Assembly (NCBI RefSeq): GCF_009832905.1
Contig: NZ_CP047135.1
Coordinates: 3,636,001 to 3,700,000, forward strand
Length of the DNA: 64,000 nt
Direction: 5' to 3'
From: Stenotrophomonas sp. 364
Lineage (GTDB): Bacteria; Pseudomonadota; Gammaproteobacteria; Xanthomonadales; Xanthomonadaceae
Below are positions 53,988 through 62,607 of this stretch, one piece after another; position 1 is the first letter of the stretch; each line of letters opens with the position of its first letter. The notes beneath the pieces were generated by a model, which was given only the letters and a program-made list of their open reading frames with translations, did no database searches and had not been told where the DNA came from. Both the position numbers and the translations under genes were made by a program.

Positions 53988-55088
53988 TTACCCGCGTAGG
54001 TGCCGGTACAACGTCGTCCGCGAAATCCCCAGCTGCCGCGCCGCCGCCGCAATATTGCCGTGGTGCGCGGCCACCGCCTCGCGCACGCCCTGCGCGTTGA
54101 GCGCACGCAGCGACGGCGCCCCCGCCTGGCCCGCCGCAGCCTCACTCCGCACGCCTGCGCGCGCCGCCAACGGCCCACGCAGGTACTGCACATACACCGC
54201 CGTGTCTTCGCCGATACGTACCCGGTGCGCAGGCCCGGTCTGCAGCAACCGTCGCCGCTGGTGCACGCTGGCGCCGGCGAACAGGCCCTCCAGTGCAATC
54301 AGCGGCAACGGCCCGCGCCGGGGCAGGCCGAACAAGCGGCGTGCCACCCGGTTGGCCGCACGTACCCGGCCGTCTTCCTCGACCGCCAGCAACCCCTGCA
54401 ACGGCGACTGCAGCCAGCGCGCATCGTGCTGCACGGCCAGCAAGTGGCAGGGCCGGTGTTCGACCATCAGCCGGTTTTCGGTCGACAGCGCCGCCTGGCG
54501 GAAATACCCGTGCAGCAGTTCGGCATCGCGATCGCCGGTGCCGGTGATGTCCAGCGCGCCCAGCACTTCGCCATCGAGCCCATGCAGCGGCACGCTCAGG
54601 CAGAACACCGCGGCGAAACGGTCCAGATAGTGCTCGTTGCCGCGTACCAGCGCGGGCGCGTCGTCGGCCAGGCTGCAGGCCGGCGCGGTGGTGCCGATGT
54701 CGATCTCGCGCAGCCGCCGGCCCACCTGGATCGGTCGCAACACCGGCACATCGGCCAGACCATGCTCGCGCTGGGCCACGATCATGCCCTCGGCATTGAC
54801 GCAGAACAGCGTCCACTGGCGGCCACCGAAGGCGGCCCAGAGATGGTCGAGGTCATCGCGCACGCAGCGCGCCAGCCGGCGGTCGGCCGGGTCGTCCAGG
54901 CGTGGCCCGGAGGCGGCCAACGGGGCGTAATGCGGTTCCTGGCGCGGCTGCACGCCGGCCAGCCGCGAGCGCTCCCAGGAGCGCTGCACGGATGGGGCCA
55001 GCAACGACTCGGCCAGCGCCCCGCCGTCGGCGAAACGCTGGCGCGCCGCTGCCAATGCCTGTTGCTGCTCCAGCTGCATGCCGCCCAT
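53988..55088 (-). CDS. GAF-PAS-Fis regulator lacking the AAA+ domain
   Basis: A 366-residue regulator. The N-terminal GAF region (about 60-200) contains FCVNAEGMIVAQREH, DIGTTAPACSLADDAPALVRGNEHY and PLHGLDGEVLGALDITGT, typical of AcoR-type activators. A short PAS-like segment (GLLAVEEDGRVRAANRVARRLFGL) follows, then a C-terminal Fis helix-turn-helix (VAAHHGNIAAAARQLGISRTTLYRHLRG). The sigma-54 AAA+ module (GAFTGA, Walker motifs) is missing, so it cannot remodel sigma-54 holoenzyme and presumably acts as a sigma-70-type regulator. GGAGG five bases before the ATG at 55088 fixes the start. It is downstream of the ALDH and ADH genes. Confidence 0.88.
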   Translation of the reverse strand: MGGMQLEQQQALAAARQRFADGGALAESLLAPSVQRSWERSRLAGVQPRQEPHYAPLAASGPRLDDPADRRLARCVRDDLDHLWAAFGGRQWTLFCVNAEGMIVAQREHGLADVPVLRPIQVGRRLREIDIGTTAPACSLADDAPALVRGNEHYLDRFAAVFCLSVPLHGLDGEVLGALDITGTGDRDAELLHGYFRQAALSTENRLMVEHRPCHLLAVQHDARWLQSPLQGLLAVEEDGRVRAANRVARRLFGLPRRGPLPLIALEGLFAGASVHQRRRLLQTGPAHRVRIGEDTAVYVQYLRGPLAARAGVRSEAAAGQAGAPSLRALNAQGVREAVAAHHGNIAAAARQLGISRTTLYRHLRG

Positions 55089-55129
55089 GGGATCCTCCAA
55101 ACCGGATCTGGAGCGTACACCCGCGAAGC

Positions 55130-55272
55130 TGACTGACTGCACTGTCGCAGGCCACACGACCTGCGACGGTGTGTTTCAGCGTGCTGCCGGCCAGCGGCCG
55201 GCACTACCACAGGGTCATCAACGGCCTTCGACGGTGCGTTTCATCGTGCTGCCGGCCAGCGGCCGGCACTAC
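55130..55272 (-). repeat. 65-bp direct repeat ending in SMAG-type hairpins
   Basis: Two units end in complete SMAG hairpins (CTGCCGGCC-AGC-GGCCGGCA then CTAC) at 55207 and 55272, exactly 65 bases apart, and share upstream sequence CGACGGTG(T/C)GTTTCA. The GTAG of the second gives the TAG stop codon of the ADH gene (55271-55269). Confidence 0.85.
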
Positions 55273-56393
55273 CCGATGGTCAGGATCGGCTTGAGCGTGA
55301 TGCCGCGGGTGCTGTCTTCGGCGGCCTGGTTGATCTGGTCCAGCGGGTAGAACTTCACCAGCTTGTCGAACGGGAAGCGGCCCTGCTGGTACAGCTGCAC
55401 CAGCTGCGGGATGAACACCTTGGGCACGCTGTCGCCTTCGACGATGCCGCGGATGCTACGCCCGCCCAGCAGCAGGTTGTTGACGTCAAACTCGGCCTTG
55501 GTGCCCAGCTTCGGCGCGCCCACCACGCCGATCACGCCACGCCCGCCCAGCGCCTCGATGCCCTGCGCGAGCACCTCGGGGCGGCCGGTGGATTCCAGTG
55601 CGAAGGTGGCCCCTCCCCCGGTGATCTCCCGCACCGCTTCGACCACATCAACGTCACGGCTGTTGATGACATGGGTGGCGCCCAGCTCCTTGGCCAGTTC
55701 CAGGCGCGACGGCACCACATCGATGGCAATGATGGTGGTGGCACCCGCCACACGCGCGGCCATCACCGCGCTCAGGCCCACCGCGCCCGCGCCGAAGCTG
55801 GCAAAGCTGCTGCCGGCAGTGACCTTGAGCGAGTTGATCACCGCACCGGCACCGGTCTGGATACCGCAGCCCAACGGACCCAGCAGTTCGATCGGGGCGT
55901 CGTCGGGCACCTTGATCGCGTTGTTCTCGCGGCTCAACGCATACGTGGCGAACGAAGACTGCGCGAAGAAATGATCGTGCAGCGGGTTGCCGTCCGGGTC
56001 CTGGATGGCGGTGCTGCCGTCCAGCGCACCGCCACCGAAGTTCAGGCCGAAGAAATCCTTGCAGTAGGCGCCATGCCCGCCGCTGCACGGATTGCAGTGG
56101 CCGCAGGCGCCGTAGGTGAGCACCACGTGGTCGCCCACCTTGAGGTCTTTCACGCCCGGGCCGAGCGCTTCGACAATGCCGGCACCCTCATGCCCGAGCA
56201 CCGCCGGCAGCGGCACCGGATAGTACTGGTCACGCACGATCAGGTCGGTATGGCACAGGCCGGTGGCGATCACGCGCACCAGCACTTCGTCATCCTGCGG
56301 GGCGCGGATGCGCGCCGGTTCGATGGTGAAAGGCTGTTCTTTTTCGCGCACCACGGCCACGGTGATGTCGCGCAGTTCTGCTGTAGCGGTCAT
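55269..56393 (-). CDS. Zinc alcohol dehydrogenase, aryl-alcohol type
   Basis: A 374-residue medium-chain dehydrogenase. The catalytic zinc ligands are Cys47, His68-Glu69 and Cys176; the structural zinc is held by Cys97, 100, 103 and 111. The NAD fold shows GAGAVGLSAV and an Asp (IAIDV) that favours NAD over NADP. Length and sequence resemble benzyl-alcohol (XylB-like) dehydrogenases. It follows the aldehyde dehydrogenase by 14 bases, so alcohol and aldehyde oxidation are probably coupled. Confidence 0.92.
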   Translation of the reverse strand: MTATAELRDITVAVVREKEQPFTIEPARIRAPQDDEVLVRVIATGLCHTDLIVRDQYYPVPLPAVLGHEGAGIVEALGPGVKDLKVGDHVVLTYGACGHCNPCSGGHGAYCKDFFGLNFGGGALDGSTAIQDPDGNPLHDHFFAQSSFATYALSRENNAIKVPDDAPIELLGPLGCGIQTGAGAVINSLKVTAGSSFASFGAGAVGLSAVMAARVAGATTIIAIDVVPSRLELAKELGATHVINSRDVDVVEAVREITGGGATFALESTGRPEVLAQGIEALGGRGVIGVVGAPKLGTKAEFDVNNLLLGGRSIRGIVEGDSVPKVFIPQLVQLYQQGRFPFDKLVKFYPLDQINQAAEDSTRGITLKPILTIG

Positions 56394-56407
56394 GCTCGTT
56401 TCCTTGT

Positions 56408-57874
56408 TCAGATCGGATAGGCGGGCGCTTCGCCCTTGACGGTCAGCCACTGCCACTGGGTGAACTCGTCGATGTTGGACGGCCCCCCGATACTGGTGCC
56501 GTTGCCGGACGCGCCCACCCCGCCGAACGGGTTGATCACTTCATCGTTCACGGTCTGGTCGTTGATGTGCAGCAGGCCGGTACGCAGGCGTTCGCCCAGC
56601 TTCAGCGCGCGGCCCACGTTGCTGGACACGATCGCCATCGACAGGCCGTACTCGCTGTCGTTGGCCAGCTCCACGGCCTCGTCGTCGGTGTCGAACGGCA
56701 CCACCACCGCGACCGGCGCGAAGATTTCTTCGTGGAAGGCCGGGTTGTCGCGGCCCACGTCACTGAGCACGGTCGGCTCGAAGAACAGGTCCTGGTAGCT
56801 GCCGCCTGTGGCCAGCGTGGCACCGGCCGCCTGCGCATCGGCCACGATCTTCGCGGCATGGTCGCGCTGCTGGGCATTGATCAGCGGGCCGATCGCCACA
56901 TCGCCGGTGGCCGGGTTGCCGACCTTCAGCGACTTCGCCTTGGCCACCAGCTTTTCCAGGAAGCGCGGGTAGAGGCTGCGCTGGACCAGCACGCGGCCGG
57001 TGGCCATGCAGATCTGGCCCTGGTGCAGGTACACGCCCCACGCGGTATTGGCGATGGCCAGGTCGATGTCGGCGTCGTCCAGGATGATCAGCGAGTTCTT
57101 GCCGCCCAGCTCCAGCGACACCTTCTTGAGGTGCTTGCCGGCCGCTTCACCCACCTTGCGCCCAGCACCGGTGGACCCGGTGAACTGGATCATCGCGATG
57201 TTGGGGTCGCTGGTCAGCGCGGCACCGGCCGCACCGTCACCGGGCAGCACGTGCAACAGACCGGCCGGCAACCCGGCCAGTTCGAACAGCCGTGCAATCA
57301 CGAAGCCACCGCACACCGCAGTGCGCGGGTCGGGCTTGAGTACCACCGCGTTGCCCAGGGCCAGCGCCGGAGCGACCGCACGCATGGCCAGGTACAGCGG
57401 GAAATTGAAGGGGGCGATCACGCCGACAACGCCCAGCGGGCGACGGCGGGCCAGGTTCAGGCGGCCGGGCTCGGACGGCAGCACGTCGCCGATGCTGCGC
57501 GACGGCAGCGCCGCGGCTTCATGCAGCGCCTTGGTGTTCACCTTGGCCTCGAAGCCGGCCTTGAGCCGGGTTGAGCCGCTCTCGCGGACCAGCCATTCCA
57601 CGATCTCATCGTTGTACTGCTCGGCCAACTGCGCAGCGCGGCGCAGCACCTGGGCGCGGGTTTCGTAGGGCGCGGCGGCCCAGTCGCGCTGAGCGGTGGC
57701 GGCGGTACTGGCACCGGCGGCGATGCCGGCCGGGTCGGTCATCGCGATCTGGCCCAGCGCGGTGCCGGTGGCCGGTTCGATCACATCCTGCGCGCTGGCG
57801 CCGGTCTGCCACTGGCCGTCGAACAGCTTGCCGGACCACAGCGCGGTGGGGAGAAATTCCGAGGTTGCATGCAT
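56408..57874 (-). CDS. Aldehyde dehydrogenase, benzaldehyde/vanillin type
   Basis: A 488-residue NAD(P)-dependent dehydrogenase with the catalytic Cys289 (GQICMATGR), general base Glu255 (LELGGKN) and oxyanion Asn157 (APFNFP). The pattern HEEIFAPVAVVVPF and GGVGASGNGTSIGGPSNIDEFTQWQW is that of benzaldehyde/vanillin dehydrogenases. AAAGGAG nine bases before the ATG at 57874 sets the start. It is the first gene of the ALDH-ADH-regulator unit. Confidence 0.93.
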   Translation of the reverse strand: MHATSEFLPTALWSGKLFDGQWQTGASAQDVIEPATGTALGQIAMTDPAGIAAGASTAATAQRDWAAAPYETRAQVLRRAAQLAEQYNDEIVEWLVRESGSTRLKAGFEAKVNTKALHEAAALPSRSIGDVLPSEPGRLNLARRRPLGVVGVIAPFNFPLYLAMRAVAPALALGNAVVLKPDPRTAVCGGFVIARLFELAGLPAGLLHVLPGDGAAGAALTSDPNIAMIQFTGSTGAGRKVGEAAGKHLKKVSLELGGKNSLIILDDADIDLAIANTAWGVYLHQGQICMATGRVLVQRSLYPRFLEKLVAKAKSLKVGNPATGDVAIGPLINAQQRDHAAKIVADAQAAGATLATGGSYQDLFFEPTVLSDVGRDNPAFHEEIFAPVAVVVPFDTDDEAVELANDSEYGLSMAIVSSNVGRALKLGERLRTGLLHINDQTVNDEVINPFGGVGASGNGTSIGGPSNIDEFTQWQWLTVKGEAPAYPI

Positions 57875-58026
57875 CTGTTGGCTCCTTTGGACGAAGCGCG
57901 GCCGCGTGGCCGTCTTCTGCACATGGTTCACCCTGGCATTGGATACCTGCCGCGTCGCACTGCCTATTGGCCGTGCGCGGGAAACGCGCAAGCCCCTGCC
58001 GGTAAAGGGATTTCAAGCATGCCCGG

Positions 58027-58043
58027 TGTCCAGTTAATGGACA
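58027..58043. promoter_or_regulatory. Candidate operator upstream of the ALDH operon
   Basis: TGTCCA-GTTAA-TGGACA, a perfect 6-bp inverted repeat 153 bases upstream of the ALDH start in the divergent gap with DUF1415. It is a plausible site for the Fis-type regulator encoded in the same operon. Confidence 0.5.
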
Positions 58044-58128
58044 GTGGTGTGCATGACAACGCCGCCACCACGCGTGCGTGCGGCCATGCGCCGTACAATC
58101 GCCTGCCCAGCCCGCGATACCGCCCGCC

Positions 58129-58722
58129 ATGAATGAGCACGCCTTCACCGACGACAGCGCCCCGGACGGCACCGACTTCATCGCCGAAACCCGGACTTGG
58201 CTGGAGCAGATCGTGATCGGGCTGAACCTGTGCCCGTTCGCCAAGGCGGTCTACGTGAAAAACCAGGTACGTTTCGTGCTCAGCGACGCGACCACGCCCG
58301 AAGCGCTGGTGGAAGAGCTGGCCGAGGAGTTGCTGCGACTGCGCGACACCTCGGCGGAGGAGACCGATACCACGCTGATCGTGCACCCGTACGTGCTGAC
58401 CGACTTCCTGGACTACAACGATTTCCTCGACAACGCCGACGCGGCGATCGAGGCCCTGGACCTGCAGGGCATCCTGCAGGTGGCCAGCTTCCACCCGCAC
58501 TACCAGTTCGAGGGCGTGGCGCCGGACGATGTAAGCAACTACACCAACCGCTCGCCCTACCCCACCCTGCACCTGCTGCGCGAAGACAGCGTGGAACGTG
58601 CGGTGGCGGCGTTCCCGGACCCGGACGTGATCGTGGAGCGCAACATCGAGACGCTGGACAAGCTGGGCGTGGAAGGCTGGACCCGGCTGCTGGGGCGCAA
58701 GGACAACGCACGATGCCACTGA
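58129..58722 (+). CDS. DUF1415 protein
   Basis: A 197-residue cytosolic protein with the DUF1415 pattern: RTWLEQIVIGLNLCPFAKAVY near the start and FHPHYQFEGVAPDDVSNYTNRSPYPTLHLLRE in the middle. The function is unknown. A TACAAT -10-like hexamer lies at 58094-58099. Its end overlaps the next gene by ten bases. Confidence 0.9.
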   Translation: MNEHAFTDDSAPDGTDFIAETRTWLEQIVIGLNLCPFAKAVYVKNQVRFVLSDATTPEALVEELAEELLRLRDTSAEETDTTLIVHPYVLTDFLDYNDFLDNADAAIEALDLQGILQVASFHPHYQFEGVAPDDVSNYTNRSPYPTLHLLREDSVERAVAAFPDPDVIVERNIETLDKLGVEGWTRLLGRKDNARCH

Positions 58723-59513
58723 CGCCGCCGATCACCGACTGGGCCACGCAGCCGCTGCGCGACCGCGTGGTGATCGTCACCGGCGGCGCGCAGGGCGTGG
58801 GCCGCGGCATCGCGCAGGCGGTGCTGGGCGCCGGCGGCAGCGTGGTGATTGCCGACCTGGATACCGATGCCGGCAAGGCCTGCCTGAAAGAATGGGCGCT
58901 GCCCGAACGGGCGGCCTTCCAGCGCGCGGACGTAGCCAGCGAGCGCAGTGTGCAGGCGCTGGTGAACGCCGCGCTGAAGCGTTTCGGGCGCATCGACGGG
59001 CTGGTCAACAATGCCGGCATTGCCGCGGCGCATGGCACCCCGCTGGCGCAGATGCCATTGGCCGAATGGCAGCGCCGGTTGTCGAGCCTGCACGGGGCCT
59101 TCCTGTGCAGCAAGCACGCGCTGCCGGCCCTGCGCGAGCACGGCGGGGCCATACTGAACATCGCCTCCACCCGCGCCGGTCAGTCCGAAGCGGACAGCGA
59201 AGCCTATGCGGCGGCCAAGGGCGGGCTGGTGGCCTTCACCCATGCGCTGGCGATCAGCGAAGGCCCGGCCGTGCGGGTGAACTGCATCAGCCCCGGCTGG
59301 ATCACCACCGACGCCTGGCAGGCCCCGGCGCGGCGACGCACACCGAAGCTGTCGCGCCGCGACCACGCCCAGCACCCGGTGGGCCGCGTGGGCCAGCCGG
59401 AGGACATCGGCGCGTTGGCGGTGTTCCTGCTGTCGGACCTGTCCGGCTTCATCACCGGCCAGGACCATGTGGTGGACGGCGGCATGACCCGGAAGATGAT
59501 CTACGCCGAATGA
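58713..59513 (+). CDS. Short-chain dehydrogenase/reductase
   Basis: A 266-residue classical SDR: cofactor motif TGGAQGVG (23-30), NNAG (99-102), and the catalytic Ser152, Tyr165 and Lys169 (YAAAK). Asp49 at the end of the second strand (IADLD) favours NAD. The substrate is unknown. It overlaps DUF1415 by ten bases, indicating co-expression. Confidence 0.9.
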   Translation: MPLTPPITDWATQPLRDRVVIVTGGAQGVGRGIAQAVLGAGGSVVIADLDTDAGKACLKEWALPERAAFQRADVASERSVQALVNAALKRFGRIDGLVNNAGIAAAHGTPLAQMPLAEWQRRLSSLHGAFLCSKHALPALREHGGAILNIASTRAGQSEADSEAYAAAKGGLVAFTHALAISEGPAVRVNCISPGWITTDAWQAPARRRTPKLSRRDHAQHPVGRVGQPEDIGALAVFLLSDLSGFITGQDHVVDGGMTRKMIYAE

Positions 59514-59525
59514 CGGCGGGGGGGC

Positions 59526-59695
59526 GAATCGACCAACGGTCGATTCCTGCCCCGGTAAGTACTGACCGTCGATCGGTACGCGTGCACGACACAGGACCAC
59601 GACGCCCGGTGGTGCCGGCCGCTGGCCGGCTTTGAACCATGCCGCCGGCACACGGCGTCATGCATTCCGGGGAGCCGACCAGCAGCCGGCACTAC
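59526..59695. repeat. Cluster of diverged SMAG-type palindromes
   Basis: Hairpins at 59526-59546 (GAATCGACC-AAC-GGTCGATTC), 59558-59578 (GTACTGACC-GTC-GATCGGTAC), 59613-59630 (GCCGGCC-GCT-GGCCGGC) and a degenerate copy at 59671-59695 ending CTAC. They lie between the convergent SDR and M3 peptidase genes. Confidence 0.75.
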
Positions 59696-59742
59696 CGGGA
59701 TCGCGCCAGATGCAGTGCGATGACGACGGCCACCGGGCCCGA

Positions 59743-61776
59743 TCACGCCATGCCGTTATGGCGCAGCAGCGCGTCCACGTTCGGTGCACGGCCGCGGAAC
59801 GCGGCGAAGTTTTCCGCGGCACTGCGGCTGCCACCACGCGACAGTACTTCGTCGCGGAAGCGCCTGCCGGTGTCAGCCACCTGGTCCGGGGCCTCTTCAA
59901 ACGCGGCGTAGGCGTCGGCACTGAGCACTTCGGCCCATTTGTAACTGTAGTAACCGGCAGCATACCCACTGGCGAAGATATGGCTGAACTGATGCGGGAA
60001 GCGGTTCCAGGCCGGCGGCCGGTTCACCGCTACTTCGTCGCGCACGCGTTCCAGCAGCTGCAGCACGGTGTCCTGCACCGGGTCGAAGCTGCTGTGCAGC
60101 TGCATGTCGAACAACGCGAACTCCAGCTGGCGCACGGTGAACATGCCGCTCTGGAAGTTGCGCGCGGCCAGCATGCGGTCGAACAACGCGCGCGGCAGCG
60201 GCTCGCCGCTGTCGACGTGCGCGGTCATCGCCTGCACGCGCGCCCATTCCCAGCAGAAGTTCTCCATGAACTGGCTGGGCAGCTCCACCGCGTCCCATTC
60301 CACGCCATTGATGCCGGCCACGCCGAGCTCGCCGATGCGGGTGAGCAGCTGGTGCAGGCCATGGCCCATTTCATGGAACAGGGTGGTCACATCGCTGTGG
60401 CTGAAGGTGGCGGGCGCGCCGTCAGCGCCCTTGCCGAAGTTGCACACCAGGTACACCAGCGGCGTCTGCACGCCGTGCGCGGTATCACGCCGGTTGCGGC
60501 AGTCATCCATCCACGCGCCGCCACGCTTGCCCTCGCGCGCGTACAGGTCCAGGTAGAACTGGCCGACCAGCGCGCCCAGGGCATCAACCAAGCGGAAGAA
60601 ACGCACATCCGGGTGCCACACCGGCGCGCTGTCGGGCTGCACCTGCAGGCCGTACAGGCTTTCGATCACGCCGAACAGGCCGGCCAGCACCTTCGGTTCG
60701 GTGAAGTACTGCTTCACCTCCTGCTCGGAATAGCTGTACCGGGCCTGCTTGAGCTTCTCGCTGGCAAAGCCGAGGTCCCACGCTTCCAGCGCGGGCAGGC
60801 CGAGTTCGTCGCGGGCGAAGGCGTCCAGTTCGGCGCGGTCGCGCTGCGCATGCGGCTTGGCGCGCGCGGCCAGGTCGCGCAGGAAGCCGAGCACCTGGTT
60901 GGCGTCCTCGGCCATTTTGGTGGCGATGGAATACGCGGCGTAGTTGGCAAAGCCGAGCAGCGCGGCCAGTTCCGCGCGCAGGGCCAGCACGCGATCGATG
61001 TTGGCGCTGTTGTCCAGTGCGGCATCGCCGAATTCGGACGCACGCAGCGCGTTGGCGCGGTACAGCGTTTCGCGCAGCGGGCGATACGTGGCATAGGTCA
61101 GCACCGGCAGGTAGCACGGCATCTGCAGGGTCAGCTTCCAGCCGGGCAGACCGTCCTTTTCGGCCGCCGCGCGTGCGGATGCGATCACGTCCTCGGGCAG
61201 GCCGTCCAACTCGGCGCGGTCTTCAACGTGCAGCGACCACGCGTCGGTGGCGTCCAGCACGTTCTGCGAAAACTTCGCCGACAGCGCCGACAGTTCTTCC
61301 TTGATCGCACTGAAGCGTGCCTTGGCGTCGTCGTCCAGCTCGGCACCGCCCAGGCGGAAATCGCGCAGCGCGTTGTCCAGCACCTTGCGCTGGGCTTCAT
61401 CGAAACCGGCCGCCTCGGGGGCCGCCGCGAGGCGCCGGTACTGTTCGAACAGCGCCAGGTTCTGGCCCAGCGCACTGCCGAACCGGGTCACCTTGGGCAG
61501 GGTGGCGTTGTAGGCCTCGCGCAGTGCCGGCGTGTTGACCACGGCCTGCAGGTGGCCCACCTGGCCCCAGGCGCGCCAGAGGCGTTCGGTGGCATCGTCC
61601 AGCGGCACCACGAAGCTGGCCCAGGTGACCGGGCTGACGGTTTCGGCGGCCTTCACCGCGGCCTCGGCGTCGGCCAGCAACGCGTCGATGGCCGGGCCGA
61701 TGTGCTCGGGCAGGATCGCGTCGAAACGCGGCAGGCCGGAAAAGTCGAGCAGGGGGTTGGTGGGGGTCACAGGCAT
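59743..61776 (-). CDS. prlC: M3-family oligopeptidase
   Basis: A 677-residue zinc oligopeptidase of the Dcp/oligopeptidase A type. The zinc motif is H468-E-M-G-H472 with the third ligand Glu498 (WDAVELPSQ); the substrate-binding block SGYAAGYYSYKWAEVLSADAY near the C-terminus is typical. No signal peptide is present, so it is cytosolic. The ATG at 61776 follows the family (MPVTPTNPLLDF); a GGAG lies too close to be an ideal ribosome site. Oligopeptidase A (PrlC) versus Dcp cannot be fully separated by eye. Confidence 0.92.
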   Translation of the reverse strand: MPVTPTNPLLDFSGLPRFDAILPEHIGPAIDALLADAEAAVKAAETVSPVTWASFVVPLDDATERLWRAWGQVGHLQAVVNTPALREAYNATLPKVTRFGSALGQNLALFEQYRRLAAAPEAAGFDEAQRKVLDNALRDFRLGGAELDDDAKARFSAIKEELSALSAKFSQNVLDATDAWSLHVEDRAELDGLPEDVIASARAAAEKDGLPGWKLTLQMPCYLPVLTYATYRPLRETLYRANALRASEFGDAALDNSANIDRVLALRAELAALLGFANYAAYSIATKMAEDANQVLGFLRDLAARAKPHAQRDRAELDAFARDELGLPALEAWDLGFASEKLKQARYSYSEQEVKQYFTEPKVLAGLFGVIESLYGLQVQPDSAPVWHPDVRFFRLVDALGALVGQFYLDLYAREGKRGGAWMDDCRNRRDTAHGVQTPLVYLVCNFGKGADGAPATFSHSDVTTLFHEMGHGLHQLLTRIGELGVAGINGVEWDAVELPSQFMENFCWEWARVQAMTAHVDSGEPLPRALFDRMLAARNFQSGMFTVRQLEFALFDMQLHSSFDPVQDTVLQLLERVRDEVAVNRPPAWNRFPHQFSHIFASGYAAGYYSYKWAEVLSADAYAAFEEAPDQVADTGRRFRDEVLSRGGSRSAAENFAAFRGRAPNVDALLRHNGMA

Positions 61777-61933
61777 CTCCAGACAACGGGGCCGCACAGC
61801 GGCATTCGCCCACGATATGGCATCGCCCCCACCCCGGCACAAGCCCTGCGCCGGTGCGGCAGGCCGATGTTCACGCGCGGCTGACGGCACCGGACCGAGG
61901 CTGGAAGCCCCACCGTGGCGGTCCGGAGCGATC

Positions 61934-62329
61934 ATGGATGATGTCACCCACACCCTGCCGGCGTTCGCGCTGATCGGCACCGCCAGCCACGCCGAACTGG
62001 ACTGGATTGCCGCGCTGGGCCACCCCGACGAACAGGCGCGCCACCGCACGGCGCTGCAGCAGGTGGTGGGACCGCAGCAGGGCCGGCTGCACGAGGACCA
62101 GCTCTGGTATCCCTACGAAGTGATCGAACGCGGCGCCGCGCGGTATGCGCCGGGCCATGAGCGCGAATTCGTCCTGTGCACGCTGCTGGTCATCCTGGCC
62201 GTGCAGGCCGGCCAGCGTCTGGACGTGGACCTGGCCCTGCAGTTCGACGACCTGGCGGCAACGTATGAAACGCTGCCACCGGTCCTGCGCGACACCGTCC
62301 TGGACGCCTACCAGCGCGTGCAGGCGTAG
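61934..62329 (+). CDS. Small hypothetical protein
   Basis: A 131-residue soluble protein with GGAG ahead of the ATG. It contains a HPDEQARHRTALQQVVGP helix, DQLWYPYEVIERGA and a helical C-terminus (EFVLCTLLVILAVQAGQRL). I recognise no family. Its TAG stop codon is donated by the first unit of the SMAG array that follows. Confidence 0.7.
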   Translation: MDDVTHTLPAFALIGTASHAELDWIAALGHPDEQARHRTALQQVVGPQQGRLHEDQLWYPYEVIERGAARYAPGHEREFVLCTLLVILAVQAGQRLDVDLALQFDDLAATYETLPPVLRDTVLDAYQRVQA

Positions 62330-62605
62330 AGCCGACCGTTGGTCGGCTGACGTCCCGCGCGCACAGGGGGTAGAGCCGACCGTTGGTCGGCTGCCTTCCG
62401 GCACGTACAAGCGTAGAGCCGACCGTTGGTCGGCTGACGTCCCGCGCGCACAGAGGTAGAGCCGACCGTTGGTCGGCTGATTTCCGGCGTCACGGCCAGA
62501 GCAGCCGACCAACGGTCGGCTCTACCTGCGGAAAGCCAGAGCAGCCGACCAACGGTCGGCTCTACCTGGTGAAGGCTGGAGCAGACGGGCCGAGCCCGGC
62601 TCTAC
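62326..62605. repeat. Large SMAG array: four direct, three inverted units
   Basis: Plus-orientation units start with GTAG at 62326, 62370, 62413 and 62456 (period 43-44). Minus-orientation units lie at 62503-62525, 62543-62565 and 62583-62605 (period 40), the last diverged (ACGGGCC-GAG...). Spacers of the first and third units are identical (TGACGTCCCGCGCGCACAG). It fills the gap between convergent genes and can fold on itself. Confidence 0.93.
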
Positions 62606-62607
62606 CT

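Noticed and set aside
57940..58010. A sigma-54 -24/-12 promoter (GGCAGGGGCTTGC) upstream of the ALDH gene
   Set aside because: The GG-to-GC spacing is one base short and the adjacent Fis regulator has no AAA+ domain to activate sigma-54.
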